DNA from: Lewinellaceae bacterium
Lineage (GTDB): Bacteria > Bacteroidota > Bacteroidia > Chitinophagales > Saprospiraceae
Assembly: GCA_020636075.1 (NCBI GenBank)
Contig: JACJYO010000004.1
Coordinates: 434,001 to 498,000 of the forward strand
DNA: 64,000 bases
Reading direction: 5' to 3'
The translations under genes were made by a program, and so were the position numbers. Shown here piece after piece: positions 27,270-35,540 of the stretch (positions within the stretch are counted from its first letter, which is position 1; the number at the start of each line of letters is the position of its first letter). The notes under the pieces were generated by a model. It saw nothing but the letters and a program-made list of their open reading frames with translations, was not told the origin of the DNA and made no database searches.

Positions 27270-27794
27270 ATGTCCGAAAATATCCTGATTGAATCTACCC
27301 GACTGCGTATCCGGCCGCTCACGATGGTCGATTTTGATTTTTTTTATTCCATGCAAAGCGACCCCGAAATGATGCGTTTTATCCGGCCGCCAGAGACCGA
27401 TGAGGCTGTGATAAAATCCCGAATTGAAATGATGGAAAACTATGCAGCCGAAAACCCCGGGCTGGGCACTTTTTTGGGGATGTTCAAACCAGATGGCCCA
27501 CCAATGGCGCTGGGTGTGCTGCGGCACCTGGAATATCAACCCGGCAATGACCTGGAAGTCGGCTATCTGATTGCGCGCGACCATTGGGGGCAGGGGTTGG
27601 CTACCGAAATGACACAGGCCCTGACGCAATTTGGATTTGAGCGTTTTGGCGTTAACCTGGTCCGGGCCGTTGTAGACCCTGAAAACCTGGCTTCGCAAAG
27701 AGTGTTGCTGAAAAGCGGGTTTGTACTGGAGGGGAAGCGGGTGATTTATGATTCGGAAAATCTCGAATTTGTCCGGTATAAAGAAACTGCCTAA
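27270..27794 (+). CDS. GNAT family N-acetyltransferase (RimJ/RimL-like)
   Basis: A 174-residue acetyltransferase. The acetyl-CoA loop reads ARDHWGQGLATE at about residues 101-112, and the C-terminal ENLASQRVLLKSGF segment is typical of RimJ/RimL-type enzymes, which acetylate protein N-termini or small amines with acetyl-CoA. Its stop overlaps that of the convergent YitT-family gene by 4 bases. The target is unknown. Confidence 0.9.
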   Translation: MSENILIESTRLRIRPLTMVDFDFFYSMQSDPEMMRFIRPPETDEAVIKSRIEMMENYAAENPGLGTFLGMFKPDGPPMALGVLRHLEYQPGNDLEVGYLIARDHWGQGLATEMTQALTQFGFERFGVNLVRAVVDPENLASQRVLLKSGFVLEGKRVIYDSENLEFVRYKETA

Positions 27795-28771
27795 TGGCCT
27801 GCCATCGGCCGCTTTTTTACTTTTCCGCCCCGGATATCCCGGACGATAACGGTGGATAAAAAAGCATTGGGGTCAATGAGTTGGATCTCATTTTTCAGGC
27901 GGGCGATTTCCAGGCGGGTAATCACGATGTACAAAATTTCAGTGTGCTGGAGTTCGCCACGCTTGCCATGCCCGCGCAGGCCGCCGAAAACCGTAACGCC
28001 CCGCCGCATTTTATTCACAATCATGAGGCGAATTTCTTCGTAGTGCGACGACACAATCGTTACGCCAACGTATTCTTCCACGCCTTCAACCACAAAATCG
28101 ACAGTACGGGAAGCGGCCAGGTAGGTCAGGATGGCGTACAGCGCAATTTCAATACTCATCAGGTAGGCAGCCACTGAAAAAATCAAAATATTGAACATCA
28201 GGATCACGTCGCCCACCGTAAGGCCGGTGCGCCGGCTCAGGTAAATTGCCAGGACTTCGGTGCCGTCGAGCACCGCGCCGCCCCGGATGGCCATGCCGAT
28301 CCCGGCGCCAAGGAAGAAGCCGCCAAAGGTTGCCACCAGTAGTTTGTCGGACGTGATCACCGGAAAAGGGATTGTTTCCAGGGCAAGTGCCAGGCCGGCG
28401 ATGGCAAGGATGCTGCGTATGGCAAAGGAGGGGCCTATTTGCCGCAGCCCGATGAGGATAAACGGAATATTGATCAGCACAATCAGCAGCGAGAGCGGCT
28501 GCCCGCTGATTTTGGCGACCAGGAGGGAAATGCCCGTCACGCCGCCGTCGATAAACGCATTGGGTAGCAAAAAACCTTCCAGGCCAAAGCCGGCGCATGC
28601 AATGCCAATGGCCATCAGCAGCCCGTCGCGGATATGCAGCAGAACCGTTAGCCGCAACTGAAAAAAAGCCTTGGCGAGGCGGTATCGGCTCACTTGCTCC
28701 AGGCCCACCAGTGAACTGCTGCGGTTGAGTAGTTTTTGTACAAATCGGCGCAAAAAAACCGGTATGCCCAT
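27791..28771 (-). CDS. YitT family membrane protein (DUF161 + DUF2179)
   Basis: A 326-residue protein with five or six N-terminal membrane helices (about 45-220; FGLEGFLLPNAFIDGGVTGISLL and GLGMAIRGGAVLDGTEVLAI-type motifs of YitT/DUF161) and a C-terminal soluble DUF2179 domain (about 230-320). The gene starts immediately after the methyltransferase stop (TAAATG junction), which predicts translational coupling. Functions of the family are not established; transport has been proposed. Confidence 0.9.
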   Translation of the reverse strand: MGIPVFLRRFVQKLLNRSSSLVGLEQVSRYRLAKAFFQLRLTVLLHIRDGLLMAIGIACAGFGLEGFLLPNAFIDGGVTGISLLVAKISGQPLSLLIVLINIPFILIGLRQIGPSFAIRSILAIAGLALALETIPFPVITSDKLLVATFGGFFLGAGIGMAIRGGAVLDGTEVLAIYLSRRTGLTVGDVILMFNILIFSVAAYLMSIEIALYAILTYLAASRTVDFVVEGVEEYVGVTIVSSHYEEIRLMIVNKMRRGVTVFGGLRGHGKRGELQHTEILYIVITRLEIARLKNEIQLIDPNAFLSTVIVRDIRGGKVKKRPMAGH

Positions 28772-29581
28772 TTATGCGCTTTTTTCAAATTTCCACCGGC
28801 AGTAGATCAGATCCCTGCTGTTCAGGTCCCGGTGGATGGCCGAGTTTTTCACCCCGGCAAATTCTTCAAAAGCCGGAACCAGCCATTTCGGAACCAGCCT
28901 GCGGATACGTTCTTTTTTTACGGGTTCTTCGGTCTCGATTGCCAGCACCACGTTCCGGGTGATGTCGGTTTCTTCCTGCAGGCTCAGGCCCGAGTTGATG
29001 AGCTGTTCGCGGAGCAGTTGAAGCCCGGGTTCGCCGCGCATATCGGTGATCAGAAAGATGCCCCCGGGCCGGAGAACGCGCCGGACCTCGTTCAGGAAGT
29101 TGGGTACTGAACCATACGCATGGCAGGATTCGACATTGATCACCACATCAAAACTGGCATCGGGAAAAGGAAGGGCTTCGGCGTTGCCTTGCCGGTATTC
29201 CAGGTTGGGGAGTTTGAAATTTTTTTGGGCAAACTGCACGGCATTTTTAGCAAGGTCCATACCAACCATCCGCTTTGGTTTCAGGTATTTGGCAATGTAA
29301 TGCGCGCCACCGCCACGCCCGCTGCCAACCTCGAGCATTTCCTTGCCGGCCACTGCGGCCCTGGAGGCCAGGTAGTGGTACAGTTGCAGGGGGTAGCGCT
29401 GCAACTCATCGGCAGACTCCAACTCCAGTGGCGGCTCGTCTGGCATGGGCGTGTATCCGTAGTTCATAAATTGCCATTCCGACAAGGGCAGTACCCGGGC
29501 CAGAAGTTCATAAATGGGTTTCCAGACCAAACGGCGGAAAAAGGCGTATTCGGTCAGCTCTAAAAACAGTTTTGCAAGCAT
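28772..29581 (-). CDS. Class I SAM-dependent methyltransferase
   Basis: A 269-residue methyltransferase with motif I EVGSGRGGGAHYIA (about residues 81-94), motif II acidic GMDLAKNA, and the post-motif LPFPDASFDVVINVESCHAYG typical of UbiE/PhpMT-like small-molecule or lipid methyltransferases. The N-terminal extension of about 75 residues resembles phenolphthiotriol/sterol-type enzymes, but the substrate is unclear. Its stop abuts the YitT start. Confidence 0.88.
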   Translation of the reverse strand: MLAKLFLELTEYAFFRRLVWKPIYELLARVLPLSEWQFMNYGYTPMPDEPPLELESADELQRYPLQLYHYLASRAAVAGKEMLEVGSGRGGGAHYIAKYLKPKRMVGMDLAKNAVQFAQKNFKLPNLEYRQGNAEALPFPDASFDVVINVESCHAYGSVPNFLNEVRRVLRPGGIFLITDMRGEPGLQLLREQLINSGLSLQEETDITRNVVLAIETEEPVKKERIRRLVPKWLVPAFEEFAGVKNSAIHRDLNSRDLIYCRWKFEKSA

Positions 29582-29620
29582 GCGAGGATATTAGGTATAG
29601 GATGGAGGAAATTACACGGT

Positions 29621-30064
29621 TCAGGCATTATCCGGCTCGGCAGGCGGCGTTGCTTTTTTTCGTTTAAACGGGTTGCGGCGCTTGGGCTTGGCTTTGGCCT
29701 TTGGCGACTCGGTTTCGGAGGGCGGAACATCCGCCTGGCGTTCTTTCCGGCGTTTGATCTGTCCGCGCACAAAATCGACGACCATGGGCACGAAGGCCGA
29801 CAGCAAACCGCTCCACCACGAACCCAACCCGGCTACCTTGCCGATGGCATTGATCACGGTGCCCTGTACCGAGTCTTGCGCGCCGCCCTGAAACAGTTTG
29901 CCCAACTGTTTGGAGATGTCCAGTTTGTCTTCCAATATTTCTTTGAAGGCTTCCCGCGTTCGGCGCGAGCTCAAATTCAGTTCGCCCTGAACCAGGTCTA
30001 TTTGAGCCTGCAGGCGCGCTTTTTCAGCCAACAGCTCGTCCAGATTTTTGATTTTATTCAGCAT
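29621..30064 (-). CDS. Small coiled-coil protein with basic C-terminus, unknown
   Basis: A 147-residue protein: an N-terminal coiled coil (about 1-55), a short hydrophobic, glycine-rich stretch (about 72-100, possible membrane contact) and a C-terminal tail of mixed Lys/Arg and Pro (about 103-147). It lies 11 bases after the holin-X-like gene and is the last of three genes with the same orientation. I recognise no family; it may be peripheral to the inner membrane. Confidence 0.72.
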   Translation of the reverse strand: MLNKIKNLDELLAEKARLQAQIDLVQGELNLSSRRTREAFKEILEDKLDISKQLGKLFQGGAQDSVQGTVINAIGKVAGLGSWWSGLLSAFVPMVVDFVRGQIKRRKERQADVPPSETESPKAKAKPKRRNPFKRKKATPPAEPDNA

Positions 30065-30075
30065 AATTCAATGGT

Positions 30076-30426
30076 TCATTTGAAGAAAGAACGGATAACG
30101 CTCGTCAGGATAATGTTGGTGAGCCAGCGTTCTTTCAGGATCAACACGATCACGGCCAGCAAAGCATAAAACCCCGCAATGGCCGCAAACGCCAGGGTGT
30201 AGGAATCCCATTGCCGGCCGAGGTAAAAACCGGCCGCTAAACTCAGCATCAGCAAGGCCAGCAAGGCAAACAAAGCCACCACGGCGGAGGCAATCAGCGT
30301 GGCGCTGACTTTGGCTACGCGCTCTGCTGTTTCGAGGCGAAAGTAATCCAGCTGTAATTTCAGGTATTGTTTGGCGTATTCGGCGGTTTCACCGGCCGAC
30401 TCAAAGAGTTGTTCTGTATCTTTCAT
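30076..30426 (-). CDS. Phage holin family / holin-X-like membrane protein (PF07332 type)
   Basis: A 116-residue protein with an N-terminal amphipathic helix and two membrane helices (about 45-70 and 78-100). This is the layout of the 'phage holin family' proteins of Bacteroidota, which occur as ordinary chromosomal genes next to YtxH proteins and are not evidence of a prophage. Role unknown; a link to the envelope is likely. Confidence 0.8.
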   Translation of the reverse strand: MKDTEQLFESAGETAEYAKQYLKLQLDYFRLETAERVAKVSATLIASAVVALFALLALLMLSLAAGFYLGRQWDSYTLAFAAIAGFYALLAVIVLILKERWLTNIILTSVIRSFFK

Positions 30427-30466
30427 AAAAGTGGTGTTAACGACTGGTTCTCAGGGAGATGCCATG

Positions 30467-30850
30467 TTAGTCCATTGCCAATCCGGCTTGGGCCAGTTTT
30501 TGTTTCAGGCTGGCTCTGGCTTTGGTCATGCCAACCTCAAATGCGCTTTCGGCGACCTCGAATTGCTCCATTATTTCGTCGGCAAAGTCGTTGTCGTCGT
30601 CCGCCTCATCTTCATCTGCGACGACTGAGAACAATGCACTGTCTTCAAGGACCTGGTTCAGGTTTTGCAGCAACACGTGCAGCTGTTCCTGCGCTTGTTC
30701 GCCGATAGTTTCCAGCCAATCTTCCCAATTTTCGTTGAGATGTTCGCGCAAGGCACGACCTTTTTCAGTATGCAGGTAATATCCGAGCGCCAGGCCCGAT
30801 GCGGCGCCGGCCAGAAAGAAAAGACTGCGTGGAATGGCATCGTTTTTCAT
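30467..30850 (-). CDS. YtxH domain-containing protein
   Basis: A 127-residue protein with one N-terminal membrane helix (about residues 10-28, FFLAGAASGLALGYYL) followed by TEKGRALREHL, the YtxH signature, and a long acidic helical tail (DEADDDNDFADEIMEQ). YtxH proteins are small, stress-associated and of unknown molecular function. It is the first of three genes, spaced by 40 and 11 bases, that together look like one small envelope-stress operon. Confidence 0.85.
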   Translation of the reverse strand: MKNDAIPRSLFFLAGAASGLALGYYLHTEKGRALREHLNENWEDWLETIGEQAQEQLHVLLQNLNQVLEDSALFSVVADEDEADDDNDFADEIMEQFEVAESAFEVGMTKARASLKQKLAQAGLAMD

Positions 30851-30939
30851 TCCGTGAAATTACGGCAATCTGCCGAATATCGAACAGTCATGCGGTATTC
30901 TCTTGATTGCCGGCCAGCCTTGAACAAGCCGGCGCATAC

Positions 30940-30970
30940 TTGGAATAGTGCCTGTTTTTGAGTAAATTTG
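30940..30970 (+). promoter_or_regulatory. Promoter of the metzincin-lipoprotein operon
   Basis: TTG at 30940-30942, a 20-base spacer, then TAAATTTG at 30963-30970, an exact match to TAnnTTTG. It predicts a leader of about 30 bases before the start at 31006. Confidence 0.62.
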
Positions 30971-31005
30971 AACACTTTTTTAACCAATTTTAATAATACA
31001 TCCAG

Positions 31006-32613
31006 ATGAAACCGATTTATTCCTTACTGTGGGTAGCCATCGTGCTCCTGTTGGGGTGCCGCGGCTGTAATCCGCCTGAAATTACCGGCATAACACCCGG
31101 GTCGGGCTTTGCCCGTCAAATTGTAAACGTCCAGGGAAGTTCGCTCTCCTTTGCCTCCGTGGTGTGGGATGCCGGCCTGAGCTCGGAGCTGTTGGCTGAT
31201 CACGCGCTACTTACCGCCCGCTACTTCCAGATCCCGGCAGGCGCTGCAAACGGTAGCCATCCGGTGAAACTACGCAATACCGGCGGGACTTCGACTTCGA
31301 GCTTTAATTTTACCGTAAGCGCGCTCTCCGGCACCTGGCCGGCTCCCCGGATCGAGGAGGCGACGATCAATTATTTCAATGAAAAAGGCGGAGGCAAGGC
31401 CGACTTATTCCTGCTACTTTCAGTGGCAAATGCGGACGCTAAGGCCGTGGTAACGGTAAACGGTACGGACCAAACTTCCGTGTTGTACAGCGCCATCGCC
31501 AGTGATTATTTCAACACCCGTACTGCCTCCACATTCAATTATCCGGTTTACCACTACGGCGGTTTGCTGGTTTTTTTAACAGATCAAACCCTGGGCGGCA
31601 CGCTGAACATCACAGTCCGGAATACCGACGGCCTCACGAGCAACACGACCTATACGCTGCCGGCGAGTGCCGCCACTTTGGACAGCGACAACGACGGCTT
31701 GCTCGATACCTGGGAAACGAACGGATACCCGGCGCCCAGCGGCGACACCATCGATCTGGCGGCCATGGGTTGCAACCCAAAACGAAAAGACATCCTCGTC
31801 GAAGTGGACTGGACTGCCGTAGGCCAGCCGCTGAACACCATCTGGGGCGATATCGAAGCGGTTTTTGCCAATGCGCCGGTGCTCAATCCCGACGGCTCCG
31901 CTGGCATCAGCATGCACATCGACCGGGGCCAGGGTGGCGCCTTCAATAATGGCGGCCAAACGCTGGCAGCCCACACGACAATGGACTTCGGACCCAATCC
32001 AACGGCGGGCTATACTGATTTTTTTACCTATAAAAACAGCAACTTCGACGCCGACAGGCTGAATGTTTTTCACTACTGTGTTTTCGGCCGGGCCCGGCCA
32101 AATGGCAGCTCGGGGCGCGGCGAAATTTGGGGTAATGACTTCATGGTCACCTTTGCCACCTTCACCAACTGGAACAACCGTGCAGCACAGGTGGGAACTT
32201 TTATTCACGAACTTGGGCACAATCTGGCCCTGCGGCATGGCGGAATTGATAACGGGGCTGTCGATGCAAATGAAACCTTCAAGCCAAACCAGGAGTCGAC
32301 CATGAACTACCGGTACCAGTTTCCGGGAATTTCCATCGACTGTGACCTTACGGCAGATGTCCCGGCAGTGCACTCCTATTCGCGGGGCATGCTGCGCAGC
32401 ATCAATGAAAATGCCGTCAACGAAAATGCCGGTATCTGCAACAATACCGCGATCGATTTCAATAGCAATGGTACCCTCCAAAATTCCGTAACCGTCAATA
32501 CCAATCCGAGTACCAACGACAGCGACAATACCGATATCCATATCAACTACGATGAGTGGGGAAATATGCGGTTGGATTTCACTACTGCCGGCTCGCGTTG
32601 GAACAACAACTGA
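31006..32613 (+). CDS. Putative metzincin-type metalloprotease lipoprotein with IPT/TIG domain
   Basis: A 535-residue protein with a lipobox (LLLGC, Cys18). An IPT/TIG-like Ig domain follows (about 25-105; PPEITGITPGSGFARQIVNVQG), then a second beta domain and a Ca-loop-like SDNDGLLDTWETNG (about 225). The protease core has H401-E402-x2-H405-x5-H411 (HELGHNLALRH), which is metzincin spacing with Ala where Gly is usual, and a Met-turn at STMNY (M433). This resembles pappalysin or similar M43-type enzymes; the fold assignment is inferred. A start at 31006 and the promoter at 30940 agree. The next lipoprotein gene follows 27 bases later. Confidence 0.8.
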   Translation: MKPIYSLLWVAIVLLLGCRGCNPPEITGITPGSGFARQIVNVQGSSLSFASVVWDAGLSSELLADHALLTARYFQIPAGAANGSHPVKLRNTGGTSTSSFNFTVSALSGTWPAPRIEEATINYFNEKGGGKADLFLLLSVANADAKAVVTVNGTDQTSVLYSAIASDYFNTRTASTFNYPVYHYGGLLVFLTDQTLGGTLNITVRNTDGLTSNTTYTLPASAATLDSDNDGLLDTWETNGYPAPSGDTIDLAAMGCNPKRKDILVEVDWTAVGQPLNTIWGDIEAVFANAPVLNPDGSAGISMHIDRGQGGAFNNGGQTLAAHTTMDFGPNPTAGYTDFFTYKNSNFDADRLNVFHYCVFGRARPNGSSGRGEIWGNDFMVTFATFTNWNNRAAQVGTFIHELGHNLALRHGGIDNGAVDANETFKPNQESTMNYRYQFPGISIDCDLTADVPAVHSYSRGMLRSINENAVNENAGICNNTAIDFNSNGTLQNSVTVNTNPSTNDSDNTDIHINYDEWGNMRLDFTTAGSRWNNN

Positions 32614-32640
32614 TCTGAAAAACCATAAAAACACACCGAT

Positions 32641-33408
32641 ATGAAACCGATTATCGCAATGTATATACCTATCCTGGCCGGTGCGCTTCTATTGTCAGCC
32701 TGCCAGCAGCAAAAACAAACCGGAGCTGATGTTGATCCGGCCTTTAAAACGGTGACTGCCGTGGAACACGACAATTTTCTGCGGTACGACAGCATTCCGC
32801 CGGATGCTCCGCCGGCAACCAAACAGACGGGTATTGTGGTGCCCGATGTGCGCATTGCGCGCCTGCCGCAGGGTTTTAGCGCTGGCGATTTCCGGGCTAA
32901 TGGCCGCGTTACCGCCTCCGGCGAAAACCAGCTTGTTTTTACTTCGGAAAAGCAGGAAATGGTAGCCCTGCAAATGGATGCCCTGGAGCGTATGTCGCCC
33001 GGCATGAAAGGGCTGAAAGACCAATCTGCAAGCCTGGCCATGCGCTACCGCAGTTCACCGGCAGCAGCCGACGAGCAGCTGCAGCTGAACCTCGAGAATC
33101 AGATGGCCCTGGCATACATTTGGCAAACTTCAGAAAAACCGTTGGCCCTTCAAGATGGAAACCGGCCGCTTTTGCGGCAGCAGACTATGAAGGAAATTCC
33201 TGATGGTAATGCCCTGATGAATGTGCCCGTGCAATTGGTTACGGATTCGGGAACAGTGGAAGTATTGCCGGGAGAACCCATTTCCTTCAAAAAAGGCGGC
33301 AGAAACTACCGGGTTTTCGTGCAAACAAGTGCCTATCTGGCGCAGGCCGATCCGGGCGATGATGGCCCCAGCGGGTATGTGTTGCATGCGACGGTGGTGC
33401 AGGAGTAA
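32641..33408 (+). CDS. Lipoprotein of unknown function
   Basis: A 255-residue protein with a clear lipobox (LLLSAC, Cys20). I recognise no domain; the middle is helical and rich in Met, Ala and Gln, the C-terminal 80 residues look like beta strands. It follows the metalloprotease-like lipoprotein by 27 bases and is very likely cotranscribed; it could be a partner or inhibitor of that enzyme, which is inference. Confidence 0.78.
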   Translation: MKPIIAMYIPILAGALLLSACQQQKQTGADVDPAFKTVTAVEHDNFLRYDSIPPDAPPATKQTGIVVPDVRIARLPQGFSAGDFRANGRVTASGENQLVFTSEKQEMVALQMDALERMSPGMKGLKDQSASLAMRYRSSPAAADEQLQLNLENQMALAYIWQTSEKPLALQDGNRPLLRQQTMKEIPDGNALMNVPVQLVTDSGTVEVLPGEPISFKKGGRNYRVFVQTSAYLAQADPGDDGPSGYVLHATVVQE

Positions 33409-33416
33409 GCTGATTC

Positions 33417-34112
33417 TTATTTAGCAACTTTCTGCTTCCGTGTCGCGGTCATCCGGGCATACACCATGTCGAGTGCCATTTCCAGTTGTTCTTCTTCGGA
33501 GAGCAGGGTGTTGTCGATTATAACGGCGTCGTCGGCTTTGCGGAGCGGGCTGTCGGCCCGGGTGGAGTCGATCTTGTCGCGTTCGATCAGGTTTTTCCGG
33601 ATAGAGTCCCAGTCGGCATCGATACCGCGGGCGGCCAGTTCCAGGTGCCGGCGGCTGGTGCGCACATCCACATCGGCGGTCAGGAAAATTTTTATTTCAG
33701 CATCGGGGAACACCACGGTGCCGATGTCGCGACCATCGGCCACAATACTGCGTCGGCGCCCGATTGCTTTTTGCTGCGCCACCATTGCCCGGCGCACGGC
33801 AGAAATCGTGGATACCGGGCTAACCAAGTTGCTCACCCGCATTTCCCGGATATCCCGTTCGACATCCTTACCATTTAAAAAGGTGTGGTTTTTGCCCTGC
33901 ACGTGTTCAAAATGGATCTCAATATGTCGCAGGGCCTCGTCCACCGCCTCGGGATTGTTGTGGTCTATCCCATTATCCAGAAAATACAAGGTCACAGCCC
34001 GATACATTGCGCCGGTGTCCAGGTAGGCATAGTGCAGGGCTTTAGCCAGGCCTTTTGCCAGGGTACTTTTTCCGCAGGATGAATGGCCGTCTATGGCAAT
34101 GATGAGCTGCAT
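33417..34112 (-). CDS. cmk: Cytidylate kinase
   Basis: A 231-residue nucleotide kinase. The P-loop GHSSCGKST opens the protein, followed by the CMP-site stretch LDTGAMYRA and the family's DGRDIGTVVFPDA. It phosphorylates CMP and dCMP. The length agrees with the bacterial family (about 225). It is convergent with the lipoprotein gene with an 8-base gap and has no close partner. Confidence 0.95.
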   Translation of the reverse strand: MQLIIAIDGHSSCGKSTLAKGLAKALHYAYLDTGAMYRAVTLYFLDNGIDHNNPEAVDEALRHIEIHFEHVQGKNHTFLNGKDVERDIREMRVSNLVSPVSTISAVRRAMVAQQKAIGRRRSIVADGRDIGTVVFPDAEIKIFLTADVDVRTSRRHLELAARGIDADWDSIRKNLIERDKIDSTRADSPLRKADDAVIIDNTLLSEEEQLEMALDMVYARMTATRKQKVAK

Positions 34113-34201
34113 GGTGGGAAATTGAGATATTGGAAATTAAGATATTGGGATATTGCCTTGGATTTCGGCAAAGTTGCGGAATTCTAATTTATTGGTGAAA
34201 A

Positions 34202-35338
34202 ATGACAAGCGGGTTATGGGCAGTTTTATTCGGTGTGTATGCCACGGCCACTGTGGTGCAGTTGGTGGTGTGGTGGGGGCTGTTTGCCCGCCTGGCCTTC
34301 CGGAAACCCGGACTTTTGGCGCCGGAAACGCTTAACGTGACATCCCTGCCACCAGTATCCGTATTGATTTGTGCGCGCAACGAAGCTGCCAACCTGGCCG
34401 CCAACCTGCCTGTCGTACTCGGACAGCAATACCCGAAATTTGAAGTGCTCGTCATCGACGACGATTCTGCCGACAATACGCCGCTTGTTTTGCAGGCACT
34501 GCAAAAAAAATACACACACCTGCGCGTGCTGCACAGCGGACCAAAAACCACACCGGGGAAAAAACAGGCTCTTGCTCAGGGAATAGCCGCAGCCCGGTAC
34601 GAGCACTTGGTATTTGCGGATGCCGATTGCCGGCCCGCAAGCGCGCTGTGGCTGCGCCACATGGCTGAATGTTTTTTGAAAACACAGGATGTGGAAATTG
34701 TACTGGGCTACGGTCCCTACCGGTCAGAACCCGGCTTACTGAACAAATGGATTCGCTTTGAAACCGTGCAAACGGCCACGCAATATTTTTCCTTTGCACT
34801 TGCCGGGCAGCCCTACATGGGCGTGGGGCGCAACCTGGCCTGGCGCCGGCAACTGTTTCAACAAGTGGGCGGTTTTGCAGCCCATGCGGACTTGCCTTCC
34901 GGCGACGATGATTTGTTCGTTAATGCCGCTGCCAACCACAAAAACACTGCAATCTGCCTGGCGCCCGAAGCATTTGTTTTTTCCGAAGGTGAAAAAAGTT
35001 GGCGCAACTGGCGCCTTCAAAAAAAAAGGCACCTCCGCGCCGGAACGCACTACCGCCTGCGCCACCGTTTGCTGCTCGGTTTGCTGGCATTAACACATGT
35101 GACGCACTATTTTTTACTAACAATGCTCTTGCTGACTGACTTTGGCATAATTTCTGCTGCTTTTTATGCCGTTCGGATGGCCTCCGCCTTACCGATTCAT
35201 CGGAAAATTCTCTACCAGTTTCGCGAAGCGCACCTTTTAATATGGTTTCCACTGCTCGACGCATTTCTGGCTATCTACTACGCGGTTTTTGTGCCGCGCG
35301 TTTTAATCTACTCGGATGATCTAATCTCATGGAAGTAA
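34202..35338 (+). CDS. Family 2 glycosyltransferase, membrane-associated
   Basis: A 378-residue enzyme. One N-terminal membrane helix (about 5-28), then a GT-A domain with VLICARNEAANL, VIDDDSADNT and the DADCRPAS metal motif, a GDDDL acceptor-side motif, and RNWRLQKKRH matching the Q/RxxRW-type region. Two C-terminal helices (about 295-365) complete the membrane fold. GT2 processive or lipid-linked transferases have this layout; the sugar is unknown. Confidence 0.9.
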   Translation: MTSGLWAVLFGVYATATVVQLVVWWGLFARLAFRKPGLLAPETLNVTSLPPVSVLICARNEAANLAANLPVVLGQQYPKFEVLVIDDDSADNTPLVLQALQKKYTHLRVLHSGPKTTPGKKQALAQGIAAARYEHLVFADADCRPASALWLRHMAECFLKTQDVEIVLGYGPYRSEPGLLNKWIRFETVQTATQYFSFALAGQPYMGVGRNLAWRRQLFQQVGGFAAHADLPSGDDDLFVNAAANHKNTAICLAPEAFVFSEGEKSWRNWRLQKKRHLRAGTHYRLRHRLLLGLLALTHVTHYFLLTMLLLTDFGIISAAFYAVRMASALPIHRKILYQFREAHLLIWFPLLDAFLAIYYAVFVPRVLIYSDDLISWK

Positions 35339-35344
35339 TTACGG

Positions 35345-35376
35345 GCCCCGGCCAGACCCTCTGTCTGCGCCGGGGC
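35345..35376 (+). terminator. GC-rich hairpin after the glycosyltransferase, possible terminator
   Basis: An 8-bp perfect outer stem (35345-35352 with 35369-35376) and inner CAGAC/GTCTG pairs, starting 6 bases after the stop, with a weak T-run (CTTTTA) a few bases later. The weak T-run lowers confidence. Confidence 0.5.
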
Positions 35377-35397
35377 TCGCCTTTTATATTTGCGATT

Positions 35398-35539
35398 TTT
35401 GATTTACGAATTACGATTGGTTCAACTTTCACCGGTCGGATAGATCCTTGCCTACTTGTTGAGTTTGTATAAATTGAACACTCCCCATTTCGGAATGGTG
35501 AGCCAATTGTAATTCGCAGATCGTAATTCGTAAATCAAA
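35398..35539. repeat. 142-bp element with 20-bp inverted ends
   Basis: The arms 35398-35417 and 35520-35539 are exact reverse complements (core GATTTACGAATTACGAT). The right half repeats an AATTCG word inside. The 102-base core has no reading frame. MITE-like. Confidence 0.65.
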
Positions 35540-35540
35540 C

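Noticed and set aside
30076..30426. Holin-like gene considered as evidence for a prophage
   Set aside because: No other phage gene is near; such proteins are common chromosomal genes in Bacteroidota.
31576..32634. A 352-codon minus-strand frame over the metzincin-like gene
   Set aside because: Signal peptide, lipobox, metal site and promoter all support the plus strand.
34120..34195. Direct repeats GATATTGG before the glycosyltransferase start
   Set aside because: Short, AT-rich and only a few copies; no clear structure.
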